From Mycolicibacterium arenosum (GTDB taxonomy: Bacteria; Actinomycetota; Actinomycetes; Mycobacteriales; Mycobacteriaceae), in the NCBI RefSeq assembly GCF_024320865.1, contig NZ_JANDBD010000008.1:186001-250000 (forward strand): a DNA stretch of 64,000 nucleotides. The letters run 5' to 3'. Of this stretch, positions 52,206 to 61,422 are shown one piece after another. A program made the position numbers and the translations under genes. Every line of letters starts with the position of its first letter. Position 1 is the first letter of the stretch. The notes under the pieces were generated by a model. The model was not told the DNA's origin. It made no database searches and saw nothing but the letters and a program-made list of their open reading frames with translations.

Positions 52206-52895
52206 ATGACCGACACCGAGAATCCCGAACCCGAATCCCAACGACGCCATGTCGTCCGGCTACTGGTGTTGGTGGCGTTCCTGGGTGCGCTGTTCTACCT
52301 CTTCACCGTCGCGCGCGTCGTCGACGTCGAGACAGTCCGCAGCGCGGTCGCGGCGGCCGGGCCTGCGGCGCCGCTGGCCTACATCGTCGTATCGGCACTG
52401 CTCGGCGCGATCCTGGTGCCGGGCCCGATCCTGGCCGCAGGCAGCGGCGTCCTCTTCGGGCCCGTCATCGGCGTGTTCGTCACGCTCGGCGCAACGGTCG
52501 GCACCGCCGTCATCGCGAGCCTCATCGGCAGGCGTGCGGGTCGCGACAGTGCACGCGCGCTGCTGGGCGCCGACCGGGCCGACCGCATCGACGCTCGGAT
52601 CGAGCGCTACGGGTTGTGGGCCGTCGTCGGGCAGCGTTTCATCCCCGGCATATCCGACGCCCTCGCGTCGTACACCTTCGGCGCCTTCGGAGTTCCGTTG
52701 TGGCAGATGGCAGTCGGCGCGTTCATCGGGTCAGCGCCGCGGGCATTCGTCTACACCGCACTCGGCGCGTCGATCAACGACCTCAACTCGCCACTGGGTT
52801 ACGCCGCACTCGCGGTCTGGATCGTGACGGCCGTCATCGGCGCATTCGCGGCCCATCGCGGCTTCCGGCACTGGCGCGCCCGCGCGCGCGACTAG
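52206..52895 (+). CDS. TVP38/TMEM64 (DedA-like) membrane protein
   Basis: A 229-residue protein with about five membrane helices. The family motif is visible: GPILAAGSGVLFGPVIGVFVTLGATVGTAVIASLIGRRAGRDS near residue 75, then YGLWAVVGQRFIPGISDALASYTFGAFGVPLWQMAVGAFIGSAPRAFVYTALG near 140, with the re-entrant loop residues RFIPG. Members are linked to lipid scrambling or membrane homeostasis. An upstream start 10 codons earlier is possible but has no hydrophobic advantage. Confidence 0.88.
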   Translation: MTDTENPEPESQRRHVVRLLVLVAFLGALFYLFTVARVVDVETVRSAVAAAGPAAPLAYIVVSALLGAILVPGPILAAGSGVLFGPVIGVFVTLGATVGTAVIASLIGRRAGRDSARALLGADRADRIDARIERYGLWAVVGQRFIPGISDALASYTFGAFGVPLWQMAVGAFIGSAPRAFVYTALGASINDLNSPLGYAALAVWIVTAVIGAFAAHRGFRHWRARARD

Positions 52896-52904
52896 GTGTG
52901 CCGA

Positions 52905-53228
52905 CTACGGACAGCTCTCGGTGTCGATGCGCACCACACCGAAATCGATATCGCTCGACACGGTGATGACACTGCCCGCAGGCGGGGTCGATGTGCACAC
53001 CTGCCAGTTGCGATCGCTGACTTGCGCCCGGCCTTGACCTGTCAGATCCGTTGAGCTGCTGAACCACACCTCGCCACCGGTCGCCGACTGCACCATGTCC
53101 TGGGCGCCCTGCAGATCCATGCCGATCACGTCCGGCATCCGCCAGGAGTCGGCGTAGGCCACCGGACTGACCACACCACCCACTGCTGCCAACGCGCCGA
53201 CCACCGCGGCGACGAAACGACGTTTCAT
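52905..53228 (-). CDS. secreted single-PASTA-domain protein
   Basis: A 107-residue protein. The signal peptide covers residues 1-26 (MKRRFVAAVVGALAAVGGVVSPVAYA); the mature part is one PASTA-like domain (MPDVIGMDLQGAQDMVQSA, then CTSTPPAGSVITVSSDIDFGVV), with two cysteines that may form a disulfide. The ATG has GGGGGAGAG upstream. Free-standing PASTA proteins may bind peptidoglycan fragments; the function here is open. Confidence 0.83.
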   Translation of the reverse strand: MKRRFVAAVVGALAAVGGVVSPVAYADSWRMPDVIGMDLQGAQDMVQSATGGEVWFSSSTDLTGQGRAQVSDRNWQVCTSTPPAGSVITVSSDIDFGVVRIDTESCP

Positions 53229-53256
53229 TCTCTCCCCCTTCTCGATGCGCCGAACT

Positions 53257-54399
53257 CTAGGCGAGCTCACCGACAATCCACTCCCCTCGCCGCAGCACAC
53301 CCCTGACGGCGAGGTCGGCATCCAGCACGACAAGGTCTGCGAACGCACCCGAAACCAGCCCGACGCTCGGGAGACGAAGCGCGCGTGCGGGGTTCGACGA
53401 CGCCTGCCGCACCGCCGCCAGGAGAGCGTCGTCGCGGGGCAGCCCGCTGTGCGTGACGGCGAAGCGGAACACCCGGTCCATGGTCGCGGTGCTGCCCGCG
53501 ATGGTGTCCGTGCCCGCCACCCTCGCCACTCCCTCGACGACCTCGACGTCCAACGGCCCGAGGCGGTAGACGCCGTCCGACACGCCGGTCGCCGCCATCG
53601 CGTCGGTGATCAGCGACACCCGGTCCGGCCCCGCCGTCCGCGTCACGAGCCGGTAGACCGCCGGGTCGACGTGGACACCGTCGGTGATGATCTCGACCGT
53701 GACCCGGTCGTCCTCCAGCAGCGCGACAACCGGCCCCGGCTCACGCCGGTCGATCGGACGCATCGCGTTGAACAGGTGGGTGCCCACCGTCGCGCCCGCA
53801 TCGATCGCCGCCACCGTCTGCTCGTAGGTCGCCTCCGTATGACCAACGGCTACAACGACTTCGGCGACTACGAACTGCGCGATGGCCTCGAGCGCGCCGT
53901 CGCGTTCCGGGGCGACGGTCACCATCCGCACCGCACCGTCGGCCGCGTCGAGGATCCGCGCGATCTCCGCCGGGTCGGGGTCGCGCATCAGGCCCGGCTG
54001 GTGCGCCCCGCACCTCAGCGTCGACAGCCACGGCCCCTCCAGGTGGATGCCGTCGATGACGCCCGCGCGCACGTCCGCCGCCAAACCCCGGACCTGATGC
54101 AGCACATCCTCCGGGCTCGCGGTGACGAGCGAGGCGACCAACGAGGTGGTGCCGTGCCTGCGGTGCAACTCGACCGCGGTGGCCGTCTGCTCCGCCGTCG
54201 CCGCCGTGAAGTTCGCCCCGCCACCGCCGTGCACATGGCTGTCGACGAATCCCGGCACCACCGTGACCGCACCGAGTACGACGTCCACATCACCCCGAGG
54301 CCCTGCGCCCACCGCGACGATCCTGGCGCCGGACACCTCGATCCAACCAGGCCGCAGCACCTCGGCGCCCGTGACGACGGTGTCGGCGGTGACGAGCAC
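53257..54399 (-). CDS. nagA: N-acetylglucosamine-6-phosphate deacetylase
   Basis: A 380-residue metal-dependent hydrolase: GlcNAc-6-P to glucosamine-6-P plus acetate. Metal ligands are in DSHVHGGGG (His55, His57), HLEGPWLS near residue 118 (acidic ligand), VGHTEATYEQ near 190 and GTHLFNAM near 208, and the catalytic aspartate in LITDAMAATG near 265. The GTG start follows the nagB stop without any gap. Last gene of the EIIA - nagB - nagA operon. Confidence 0.95.
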   Translation of the reverse strand: MLVTADTVVTGAEVLRPGWIEVSGARIVAVGAGPRGDVDVVLGAVTVVPGFVDSHVHGGGGANFTAATAEQTATAVELHRRHGTTSLVASLVTASPEDVLHQVRGLAADVRAGVIDGIHLEGPWLSTLRCGAHQPGLMRDPDPAEIARILDAADGAVRMVTVAPERDGALEAIAQFVVAEVVVAVGHTEATYEQTVAAIDAGATVGTHLFNAMRPIDRREPGPVVALLEDDRVTVEIITDGVHVDPAVYRLVTRTAGPDRVSLITDAMAATGVSDGVYRLGPLDVEVVEGVARVAGTDTIAGSTATMDRVFRFAVTHSGLPRDDALLAAVRQASSNPARALRLPSVGLVSGAFADLVVLDADLAVRGVLRRGEWIVGELA

Positions 54400-55185
54400 C
54401 TAGATGCCCTGCCAGTCCGGCTTCGACCGATAGGTCTCGCGGTAGTAATCGACCAACTGGAGTCGGCGACTGGCGGCGTCGTCCAGAAGCACCGACACGT
54501 GCGGATGCAGCTGCAACACGGTGGCGGGCCACATCGCGCTCACCGCGCCCTCGACGAGCTGATGGACGGCCTCGGCCTTGCTGCGTCCGGACGCCACCAG
54601 CACGATGTGCCGCGCCTCCATGATCGTGGCGAGCCCCTGCGTCAGACAGTGCGTGGGGACCGCGTCGACGTCGTCGTCGAAGAAGCGCGCGTTGTCGATT
54701 CGGGTCTGCCGAGTCAGGGTCTTGATCCTGGTGCGCGACGCCAACGACGAGCCGGGCTCGTTGAACGCGATGTGCCCGTCGGTCCCGATCCCGAGGATCT
54801 GCAGGTCGACGCCGCCTGCGGCGCGGATCGCGTCCTCGTAGGCGGCACACGCCGCGGGGATGTCCGCCGCGAGTCCGTCGGGACCGGTGACCGCGCCCGG
54901 CGCGAAGTCGACCCGCGAGACGAACACCCGGTCGATCACGTTGCCGTAGCGCTCGGGGTGGTTCGCGGGCAGCCCGACGTACTCGTCGAGGGTGAAGCCG
55001 CGAGCCCCGGCGAACGTCAGTCGCCCCTCGGCGTATCGGCGGACCAGCTCGTCGTAGATCGACAGCGGCGACGACCCGGTCGCGAGCCCCAGCACCGGAT
55101 TCGGTGTACGGGCCAGCAGCGCCTCCACCGCGTCGGCTCCAACGGCGCCGATGTCGACGGCACCCGGAAGGATGATGACCTCCAT
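54400..55185 (-). CDS. nagB: glucosamine-6-phosphate deaminase
   Basis: A 261-residue enzyme that converts glucosamine-6-P to fructose-6-P and ammonia. Diagnostic motifs: LGLATGSSPLSIYDELV near residue 32, FTLDEYVGLP near residue 65, and LGIGTDGHIAFNEPGSS near residue 130, with the catalytic Asp/His pair. ATG shares a base with the TAA of the EIIA gene (TAATGG). Confidence 0.95.
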   Translation of the reverse strand: MEVIILPGAVDIGAVGADAVEALLARTPNPVLGLATGSSPLSIYDELVRRYAEGRLTFAGARGFTLDEYVGLPANHPERYGNVIDRVFVSRVDFAPGAVTGPDGLAADIPAACAAYEDAIRAAGGVDLQILGIGTDGHIAFNEPGSSLASRTRIKTLTRQTRIDNARFFDDDVDAVPTHCLTQGLATIMEARHIVLVASGRSKAEAVHQLVEGAVSAMWPATVLQLHPHVSVLLDDAASRRLQLVDYYRETYRSKPDWQGI

Positions 55186-55661
55186 TACTTGTTCGCCGTG
55201 AAAAGACCTGCCCCGGAAGCGATCTGGTTACCAGTCAGCACCGCCGCCGAGGGCGCCACGTTGGCCGCCTCGCGTTCGTCCATCACCACGACGGGGACGA
55301 TGGGATTGAGCCCCTTCGCCTCGATGGCGGGTACGTCGTAGGTGATGATCAGTTGGCCGTGCGTCACGTCGTCACCCTGGGCGACGTGCGTGGTGAATCC
55401 CTCGCCGTTCAGCGCAACGGTGTCGAGTCCGAGGTGAACCAGAACGCCGACACCGTCGGCGGTCAGCACCACGTACGCGTGCGGCATGAGTTTAAGCAGC
55501 TTGCCGCTGACCGGGGCGACGGCCTGCACCACCTCACGCGGCGGGTCGACGGCGGCGCCGAAGCCCACCATGCCGGCCGAGAACACCGGATCGGGAACAT
55601 CGGCTAGGGCGACGGCGCGTCCGCCCACGGGCGCGAGGACCTGCGTTGTGCTCACGGACAT
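55185..55661 (-). CDS. PTS glucose-family EIIA protein
   Basis: A 158-residue soluble EIIA-Glc-type phosphocarrier. The phosphorylated histidine is His76 in GVLVHLGLD, and the supporting histidine is His61 in LMPHAYV. It accepts phosphate from HPr and passes it to the EIICB permease encoded by the divergent gene. The ATG before SVSTTQVLAPVGG is favoured; a longer reading adds 18 residues with no family match. First gene of the EIIA - nagB - nagA operon. Confidence 0.93.
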   Translation of the reverse strand: MSVSTTQVLAPVGGRAVALADVPDPVFSAGMVGFGAAVDPPREVVQAVAPVSGKLLKLMPHAYVVLTADGVGVLVHLGLDTVALNGEGFTTHVAQGDDVTHGQLIITYDVPAIEAKGLNPIVPVVVMDEREAANVAPSAAVLTGNQIASGAGLFTANK

Positions 55662-55760
55662 GACTGTACGGAAAGACGGCCGCGGGTTCATCGGTTCTCG
55701 TCTAGGCTTTCGCACAACTTCAGCGGTGCTCGACCGTGGCGAAGCAGGAGGGCCTCAACG

Positions 55761-57329
55761 ATGACCGATGCGACGAAAACCGGTGGACCACAGAAGAAAT
55801 CGGGACTGAGGATACCCGGCTTCGCGCTACTGCAGAGGCTCGGCAAGAGCCTCATGCTGCCCATTGCGGTGCTGCCCGCCGCAGGCATCCTCCTGCGACT
55901 GGGACAGCCCGACCTGCTGGGTCGCATCGAGGCGCCGGTCATCGGACCGTTCTTCCAGGCGATGAGCGCCGCGGGCGGTGCGCTGTTCGACAACCTCGCC
56001 CTGTTGTTCGCGGTCGGCGTTGCGATCGGCTTCGCCAAGAAGGCCGACGGGTCCACCGCACTGGCCGCTGTCGTCGGCTACCTGGTGATGGACAAGGTGT
56101 TCGAGACGATGTCGCCGTTCGTGCTCGCCGGCGTACTCGACAAGGCGGGCGAACAAGCTCAGATCAACTACAGCGTGTTCGGCGGTATCGTCATCGGTCT
56201 ACTCACCGCGTGGCTCTTCGATCGCTATCACACGATCCAACTCCCCTCGTACATCGGATTCTTCGGCGGCAGAAGGTTCGTCCCGATCGTGGTGTCCCTG
56301 GCGAGCCTGTTCATCGCCTTCGCGATGAGCTACTTCTACCCGATCTTCGACGCGGGGCTCACCAGCCTCGGCGAGTTCATCGGCGGCGCGGGCGCAATCG
56401 GCGCGTTCGTCTACGGGTTCGCCAACCGCATGCTGATCCCGATCGGCCTGCACCACATCCCCAACTCGTACATCTGGTTCCTCTACGGCGACTACGAGAC
56501 CCCGGACGGCGTGGTCACCGGTGAGCTCACCCGCTTCGCCGCGGGCGACCCGACCGGTGGCCACCTGACGTCGGGCTTCTACCCGATCCTGATGTTCGGG
56601 CTACCCGCCGCCGCACTGGCGATGATCCACGTCGCGAACAAGAAGCAGCGCAAGGTCGCCGTCGGCATCCTGTCGGCCGCTGCGCTGACGGCGTTCCTCA
56701 CCGGCGTCACGGAACCGCTCGAATTCGCCTTCATGTTCGTCGCTTTCCCGCTGTACGTGATTCACGCGTTGCTGACGGGACTGTCGCTGGCGATCGCGTA
56801 CCTACTCGACATCCATCTCGGCTTCTCGTTCTCCGCCGGTTTGATCGACCTCCTGCTCTACGGCGGAGCGCCCGCCGCGAAGAACATTCCACTGCTGATC
56901 GGCATGGGCGTCGTGTTCTTCGTCGTCTACTACCTGCTGTTCCGCTTCGCGATCGTCAAGTGGAACCTGCGCACCCCCGGCCGCGAACCGGAGGCGGAGT
57001 TCGAGGCCGAAGAGCAGGCCAACCTCGAAGAGGCGACGGCGTCCGTGACCTCGGTGGCGGCGGAGTCCGGGTCCACGGCGACCGTGACCGCGCCGGCCAC
57101 CAGCACGGCCGAGCAGTTGATCGAGGCGTTCGGCGGCCGGGAGAACCTCGTCAACGTCGACGCCTGCATCACGCGGTTGCGGATGGAGGTCGCCGACAAG
57201 AGCAAGGTCGATCAGGCCCGCCTGAAAAGCCTTGGCGCAGCAGGTGTCATCGAGGTCGGCAACAGCGTGCAGGCGGTGTTCGGCACGCAGTCCGAAGCAC
57301 TCAAGAACGACATCAACGAGGTGCTCTAG
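55761..57329 (+). CDS. nagE: PTS N-acetylglucosamine-type EIICB permease
   Basis: A 522-residue transporter. The EIIC part (about 1-405) has some ten membrane segments, with FGLPAAALAMIHVANKKQR and GVTEPLEFAFMFVAFPLYVIHALLTG; the EIIB domain (about 445-522) holds the phospho-cysteine in VDACITRLRM near residue 467. A flexible Ala/Glu-rich linker joins them. Specificity for GlcNAc is inferred from the divergent EIIA - nagB - nagA operon; sequence alone cannot exclude glucose. AGGAGGG precedes the ATG. No EIIA domain is fused, so the separate one is required. Confidence 0.9.
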   Translation: MTDATKTGGPQKKSGLRIPGFALLQRLGKSLMLPIAVLPAAGILLRLGQPDLLGRIEAPVIGPFFQAMSAAGGALFDNLALLFAVGVAIGFAKKADGSTALAAVVGYLVMDKVFETMSPFVLAGVLDKAGEQAQINYSVFGGIVIGLLTAWLFDRYHTIQLPSYIGFFGGRRFVPIVVSLASLFIAFAMSYFYPIFDAGLTSLGEFIGGAGAIGAFVYGFANRMLIPIGLHHIPNSYIWFLYGDYETPDGVVTGELTRFAAGDPTGGHLTSGFYPILMFGLPAAALAMIHVANKKQRKVAVGILSAAALTAFLTGVTEPLEFAFMFVAFPLYVIHALLTGLSLAIAYLLDIHLGFSFSAGLIDLLLYGGAPAAKNIPLLIGMGVVFFVVYYLLFRFAIVKWNLRTPGREPEAEFEAEEQANLEEATASVTSVAAESGSTATVTAPATSTAEQLIEAFGGRENLVNVDACITRLRMEVADKSKVDQARLKSLGAAGVIEVGNSVQAVFGTQSEALKNDINEVL

Positions 57330-57332
57330 GCA

Positions 57333-58343
57333 CTACTTCGGCGCGCCGAGATCGTCGAGGGCGCGCTCCGCACCGCGATTCAGCGGCACCGGGTCCGTGT
57401 TGCGCGCATCCTCGAGCGTGATCCCCTTCGCCGCTCCCACCACCTGCTGGAGTTGCGGCAGCCGGTCGAACAGCGTCTTGGTCAGGACGCAGGCGAGATT
57501 CGCGTCGACGGTGTCGCGCACCAGCAGCACGTTGGGCACCACGATGGTCTTCACGTCGGCGGCCAGACCGTAGGTCGCCGCCGGGATGACGCCCTCCTCG
57601 TAGGCGGGGCTGATCTCGGCCATCTTCGCGAACTCCGGTGTGATGTCGACGAAGTCGACGTCGTTGCGCGAGGTGGTGAGCAGGTCGGTGATGCCGGGGG
57701 TCGGCAGTCCACCCGACCAGAACAGCGCGTCGATCGACCCGTCCTTCATCCCGTCCACCGTCTTGGTGAGGTCCAAGCGCTGCGCGGAGACGTCGGAGGC
57801 CGGGTTCAGTCCGGCGGATTCCAGGATGCGGTTGGCGATCACCTCGGTCCCCGACCCCGGCGACCCCGTTGACACCCGCTTGCCGCGCATGTCGGCGACC
57901 GTGGTGATGCCCGCACTCTTGCGCGCGATCACCTGCGTGTAGTTCGGGTAGATGCGCGAGAGCGCCTGCACCGGTTGCTTCTCGCCATCGAACGCGGCCT
58001 TACCCTCGACCGCGTCGGCAGCGGTATCCGCCAGCGAGAACGCCACCTCGTAGGTTCCGGCGACCAACTGCTGGATGTTCTGCACCGAGGCCCCGGTTTC
58101 CGCGGCCGAGGCCTTCACCTTCCCGTCCGTCGACGTCGAAACCTGTTCGGCGTAAGCGTTTCCCAGTGAGAAGTACACCCCCGTCGCGTTACCGGTCGCA
58201 ATGCTGACGCGAGTCTCGCCCGCGAGTTCGCACGTGAGCTCGCCGCCCGAGTCCGCCGTCGGCGCGTCCTGCCTGCCACCGCACCCGGTCGCGGCGGTCC
58301 CGGTGAGCACCACTGCCGCGACCACCGTCATTACTCGTCTCAT
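57333..58343 (-). CDS. TAXI family TRAP transporter solute-binding lipoprotein
   Basis: A 336-residue exported receptor. The signal peptide ends with the lipobox TGTAATGC (Cys22). The mature part has VSIATGNATGVYFSLGNAYAEQV, ELVAGTYEVAFSLADTA-like and GKRVSTGSPGSGTEVIANRILESAGL motifs of the TAXI group. It delivers a carboxylate or amino acid to the TRAP permease whose gene overlaps it by 4 bp (the permease gene is upstream? no: ATG here overlaps the permease stop). It is encoded after the permease, so the two are co-translated. It ends only 3 bp from the convergent nagE stop. Confidence 0.9.
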   Translation of the reverse strand: MRRVMTVVAAVVLTGTAATGCGGRQDAPTADSGGELTCELAGETRVSIATGNATGVYFSLGNAYAEQVSTSTDGKVKASAAETGASVQNIQQLVAGTYEVAFSLADTAADAVEGKAAFDGEKQPVQALSRIYPNYTQVIARKSAGITTVADMRGKRVSTGSPGSGTEVIANRILESAGLNPASDVSAQRLDLTKTVDGMKDGSIDALFWSGGLPTPGITDLLTTSRNDVDFVDITPEFAKMAEISPAYEEGVIPAATYGLAADVKTIVVPNVLLVRDTVDANLACVLTKTLFDRLPQLQQVVGAAKGITLEDARNTDPVPLNRGAERALDDLGAPK

Positions 58344-60397
58344 GTTCGTCTCCTCTTGTCGATGAACGTCAGCGCGACCGCGGCGAGCAGACACGCCGAA
58401 CCCGCCACGATGGTGGCGGGATTAAGGAACAGCAGCAGCAGCGCCGCAGCGCCGGTGAGGACGCGGGGAACGAGGCGGGCCTCCCCGACGCCCAGCACCC
58501 AACCGCCCGCGGCGAACGACAGCGCGACGATGCCCAGGCACGCGACGGCGGCAACCCAGATCACCCCCAGTACCGGCCCCCGCGCCAACAGGTACTCACC
58601 CGGTGCGGTCAGCACGAACGCGATCGGAACGAGGAACGCCGGCGCCGCGTATCGCAGCGCGTGCCACATCGTCGGGATGGCCCTGCCGCCGGTGACGGCG
58701 GACGCGCCAACCGCGGCCAGCGCGGTGGGCGGCGTCACCTCGGAGAGCACCGAGTAGTAGAAGACGAACATCGCCGCGGCGGGGGCGGGCACGTCGAGCG
58801 CAAGCAGCGCGGGTCCGATGATCACCCAGCCGATGACGAACGACGCCGTCACCGGGATCGCGAGACCCAGCAGCGCCAGGGCCACGGCGGCGAACACGGC
58901 GGTCAGCGCCAGCATTGCGGTGCGGTTGTCGGTGATCGCGTCGACTCCCCCGACCAGCAGCGACGAGAACTGCGCTCCCAAACCGGTTTTCGTCGTCGTC
59001 GCGGTGATCACACCGGCGGCGGCGCAGACCGCGACGACCGGCAGCACCCCGCGCACGCCGGCACTGAGCGCCTCGAACAGCCGCTGCGGCGTGAACCGGT
59101 AGCGCCGGTCGAGGAACGACAGCGCGAAGGCCAGCACCGTCGCGTACACCACCGCCCGCGTAGCGGACATCCCCATCGCCAGCAGGACCACGATCGCGAT
59201 CAGCGACGAGAAGTGATACCCGAAGCGGCCCAGCAGTTTCCACGCCGACTCCGACTCGAGCCGGGCCGGGGTCATGCCGTATCGCCTGGCGTCGATCTCG
59301 ACGGCGAGCAGGATGCCGAGGTAGTACAGCACCGTCGGGATCATCGCCCAGCCGAGCACCGTCAGGTACGAGACCTCGAGGTACTCCGCGACGATGAAGG
59401 CCGCGGCGCCGAGCGTCGGCGGCGACAGCAGCGCGCCGACACCCGCAGCCGCGAGTACACCGCCCGCCCGTTCCGGTGTGTAGCCGGCCCTGCGCATGAT
59501 CGGCCAGGTCACCGCGCCGACGCTGACGGCCGTCGCCGTCCCGGACCCCGACACGGTGCCCAGCAGAAAGCCCGACGCCACCGCGGTACGGCCCGCCGCG
59601 CTGCGCGACCGCCGGAACGCGGCCACCGACAGCTCGACGAAGAACCGTGCCCCACCGGACAGTTCGAGGACGGCGCCGTAGATCGTGAACAGCACGATGT
59701 AGGTGGCCGCGACGTCGAGCGGCGTGCCGAAGAACCCGCTGCCCGAGTTGTACAGGGCGTCGACGATCTGGTCGAAGTTCAAGCCCGCGTGCGCGATCGT
59801 CCACCCCTGCGGCAGCAGGCCCCCGTAGTAGCCGTAGGCCAGGAACACCCCGCACACGATGGGCAGCGCCCAACCGGTGGTGCGCCTGCACGCCTCCAGG
59901 ATCAGCACCAGGAGCAGCGCACCCATCGCGACGTCCACCGGATCGAGCAGGCCCTGCCGATCGAGGAACGCGTTGTAGCCGCCGCCCGCGGAGCCGATCG
60001 GCACCGGCAGGATCGGATACAGGCAGACCAGCAGCGTGACCACGGCCAGCGCCCAGTCCACGGGACCCGGTCGGTCATCCGGGTCGAGTCGACCCCAGCC
60101 CGACCGGTAGACCAGGAACACCAGCGGAAGCGACCCGGCGAGGAACACGATCAGGTAGAACTGGCTGCCCTGCGCCAGCGGGCGGAACACCTGCCAGATG
60201 GTCAGCAGGGCGACGGCGAACGCCACGACCGCGACCACCCGGTTCGGCCAGCCCGTGAGCGGACGTCCCGGCCGCTCCTGATCGTCGACCTGCGCGGCGA
60301 GCGCGGCGTCCCGGTCCGGGTCGTCGGGCGCTGCGGGTGTGTCGGCGACGACCACCGTCTGCGGGTCGCCGGGCTCCGTCGACGAGCTGCGGTTCAT
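58340..60397 (-). CDS. TRAP transporter fused permease (4TM + 12TM)
   Basis: A 685-residue integral membrane protein, the fusion of DctQ and DctM types used by TAXI systems. Core motifs are GTVSGSGTATAVSVGAVTWPIMRRAGYTPERAGGVLAAAGVGALLSPPTLGAAAFIVAEYLEV near residue 270, and VFYYSVLSEVTPPTALAAVGASAVTGG near residue 545. A hydrophilic N-terminal lead of about 45 residues precedes the first helix. Its stop overlaps the start of the solute-binding lipoprotein gene. The substrate is unknown. Confidence 0.92.
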   Translation of the reverse strand: MNRSSSTEPGDPQTVVVADTPAAPDDPDRDAALAAQVDDQERPGRPLTGWPNRVVAVVAFAVALLTIWQVFRPLAQGSQFYLIVFLAGSLPLVFLVYRSGWGRLDPDDRPGPVDWALAVVTLLVCLYPILPVPIGSAGGGYNAFLDRQGLLDPVDVAMGALLLVLILEACRRTTGWALPIVCGVFLAYGYYGGLLPQGWTIAHAGLNFDQIVDALYNSGSGFFGTPLDVAATYIVLFTIYGAVLELSGGARFFVELSVAAFRRSRSAAGRTAVASGFLLGTVSGSGTATAVSVGAVTWPIMRRAGYTPERAGGVLAAAGVGALLSPPTLGAAAFIVAEYLEVSYLTVLGWAMIPTVLYYLGILLAVEIDARRYGMTPARLESESAWKLLGRFGYHFSSLIAIVVLLAMGMSATRAVVYATVLAFALSFLDRRYRFTPQRLFEALSAGVRGVLPVVAVCAAAGVITATTTKTGLGAQFSSLLVGGVDAITDNRTAMLALTAVFAAVALALLGLAIPVTASFVIGWVIIGPALLALDVPAPAAAMFVFYYSVLSEVTPPTALAAVGASAVTGGRAIPTMWHALRYAAPAFLVPIAFVLTAPGEYLLARGPVLGVIWVAAVACLGIVALSFAAGGWVLGVGEARLVPRVLTGAAALLLLFLNPATIVAGSACLLAAVALTFIDKRRRT

Positions 60398-60480
60398 ATG
60401 GCCGCAACGTTAAGCCGCCGCCTGGGCGTCCGCTGTGTATTGGGAACTTACGCTCTCGCCGAACGGGTTTCAGCGCGAGG

Positions 60481-61362
60481 CTAGTGCTCGGCGAAGAACT
60501 GCGCGCCCGCCTGCGACGCGTCGAACACCCCGGTGGGCCAGCGGTGATCGCCGCCCTCGATCTGGACGAACTCGACCTCGGCGCCGTCCGCGCAACCGGT
60601 GGCGGTGCGGATCAGCACCCCCGGTCCAGGCTCGACGACGGGCGGTGGGCACCCGTTGACATCGAACCAGCGTTGCGCCATCACCGGCGCCGGGACGATC
60701 TCACTCGGACCGCCGCGCCCGATCATCGGGCCACCGTTGAACGGCACCACCGGATCGGCGTTGCCGTGCGCCCCGATCACCGACACCGGCTGTGACGGTG
60801 TGCACGGGAAGGCGCTGGTGTACGTCGCGGCCATCGGCGCGATGGCGGCGAAGACGTCGGGGCGCTCGCAGCCCAGTCGCGTGGTCATGAAACCGCCCGC
60901 CGACATCCCGGTGGCGAACACGTTGGCGCGGTCGATGCCGTACTGATCGGCCAGTTGACCGGCCAGCGCGACGAGGAACCCGACGTCGTCGACCCCGGTC
61001 CGGTCGGGCACCGACGCGCCGCGGCCATCGGCCCAACTCATGTCGATGCCGTCGGGGTAGGCGACGAGGAAACCCTGCCGGTCGGCGGCGACGTTGTAAT
61101 TGCTCAACGCCATCTGCTGCCCGCCGTTCTGGCCGCCGCCGTGCAGGTTGAGCACCAGGCCCGACGGGCGGTCGACACCCGCGGGCACGTGCACCAGATA
61201 CGTTCGCTGCATACCGCCGAAATCGAGTGCGCCCGGAAACGCGGACGCACTCGGCGCGCGTAACGCCGACACCGTGAGCAGGACCGCCGCCACCGCGGCG
61301 ACTGCAGCCCAACGCCGAGCCACCGCACCCGCGACCCCTCGAACCGCACCGCCTGCAAACAC
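60481..61362 (-). CDS. secreted PHB-depolymerase/feruloyl-esterase-type esterase
   Basis: A 293-residue exported serine esterase. The signal peptide is long (about 1-41, ending SAPSASA). The catalytic serine is in FATGMSAGG near residue 155 (GMSAG elbow), an oxyanion region NLHGGGQNGG near residue 75, an aspartate in GNADPVVPFNGG near residue 210, and a histidine in GGDHRWP near the C-terminus. Paralogue of the next gene. GTG is the only early start consistent with the signal peptide; an internal one would shorten it. Confidence 0.88.
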   Translation of the reverse strand: MFAGGAVRGVAGAVARRWAAVAAVAAVLLTVSALRAPSASAFPGALDFGGMQRTYLVHVPAGVDRPSGLVLNLHGGGQNGGQQMALSNYNVAADRQGFLVAYPDGIDMSWADGRGASVPDRTGVDDVGFLVALAGQLADQYGIDRANVFATGMSAGGFMTTRLGCERPDVFAAIAPMAATYTSAFPCTPSQPVSVIGAHGNADPVVPFNGGPMIGRGGPSEIVPAPVMAQRWFDVNGCPPPVVEPGPGVLIRTATGCADGAEVEFVQIEGGDHRWPTGVFDASQAGAQFFAEH

Positions 61363-61422
61363 GTGGGCCAGTATGCCGAGCCTTGCCGGGTCTCGTCGAG
61401 GTTTACTCCGGCGAATCGATCG

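Noticed and set aside
55662..55760. A DasR/NagR-type operator in the gap between EIIA and nagE.
   Set aside because: TCGTCTAGGC is only loosely similar to the known ACTGGTCTAGACCAGT pattern and has no dyad of useful length.
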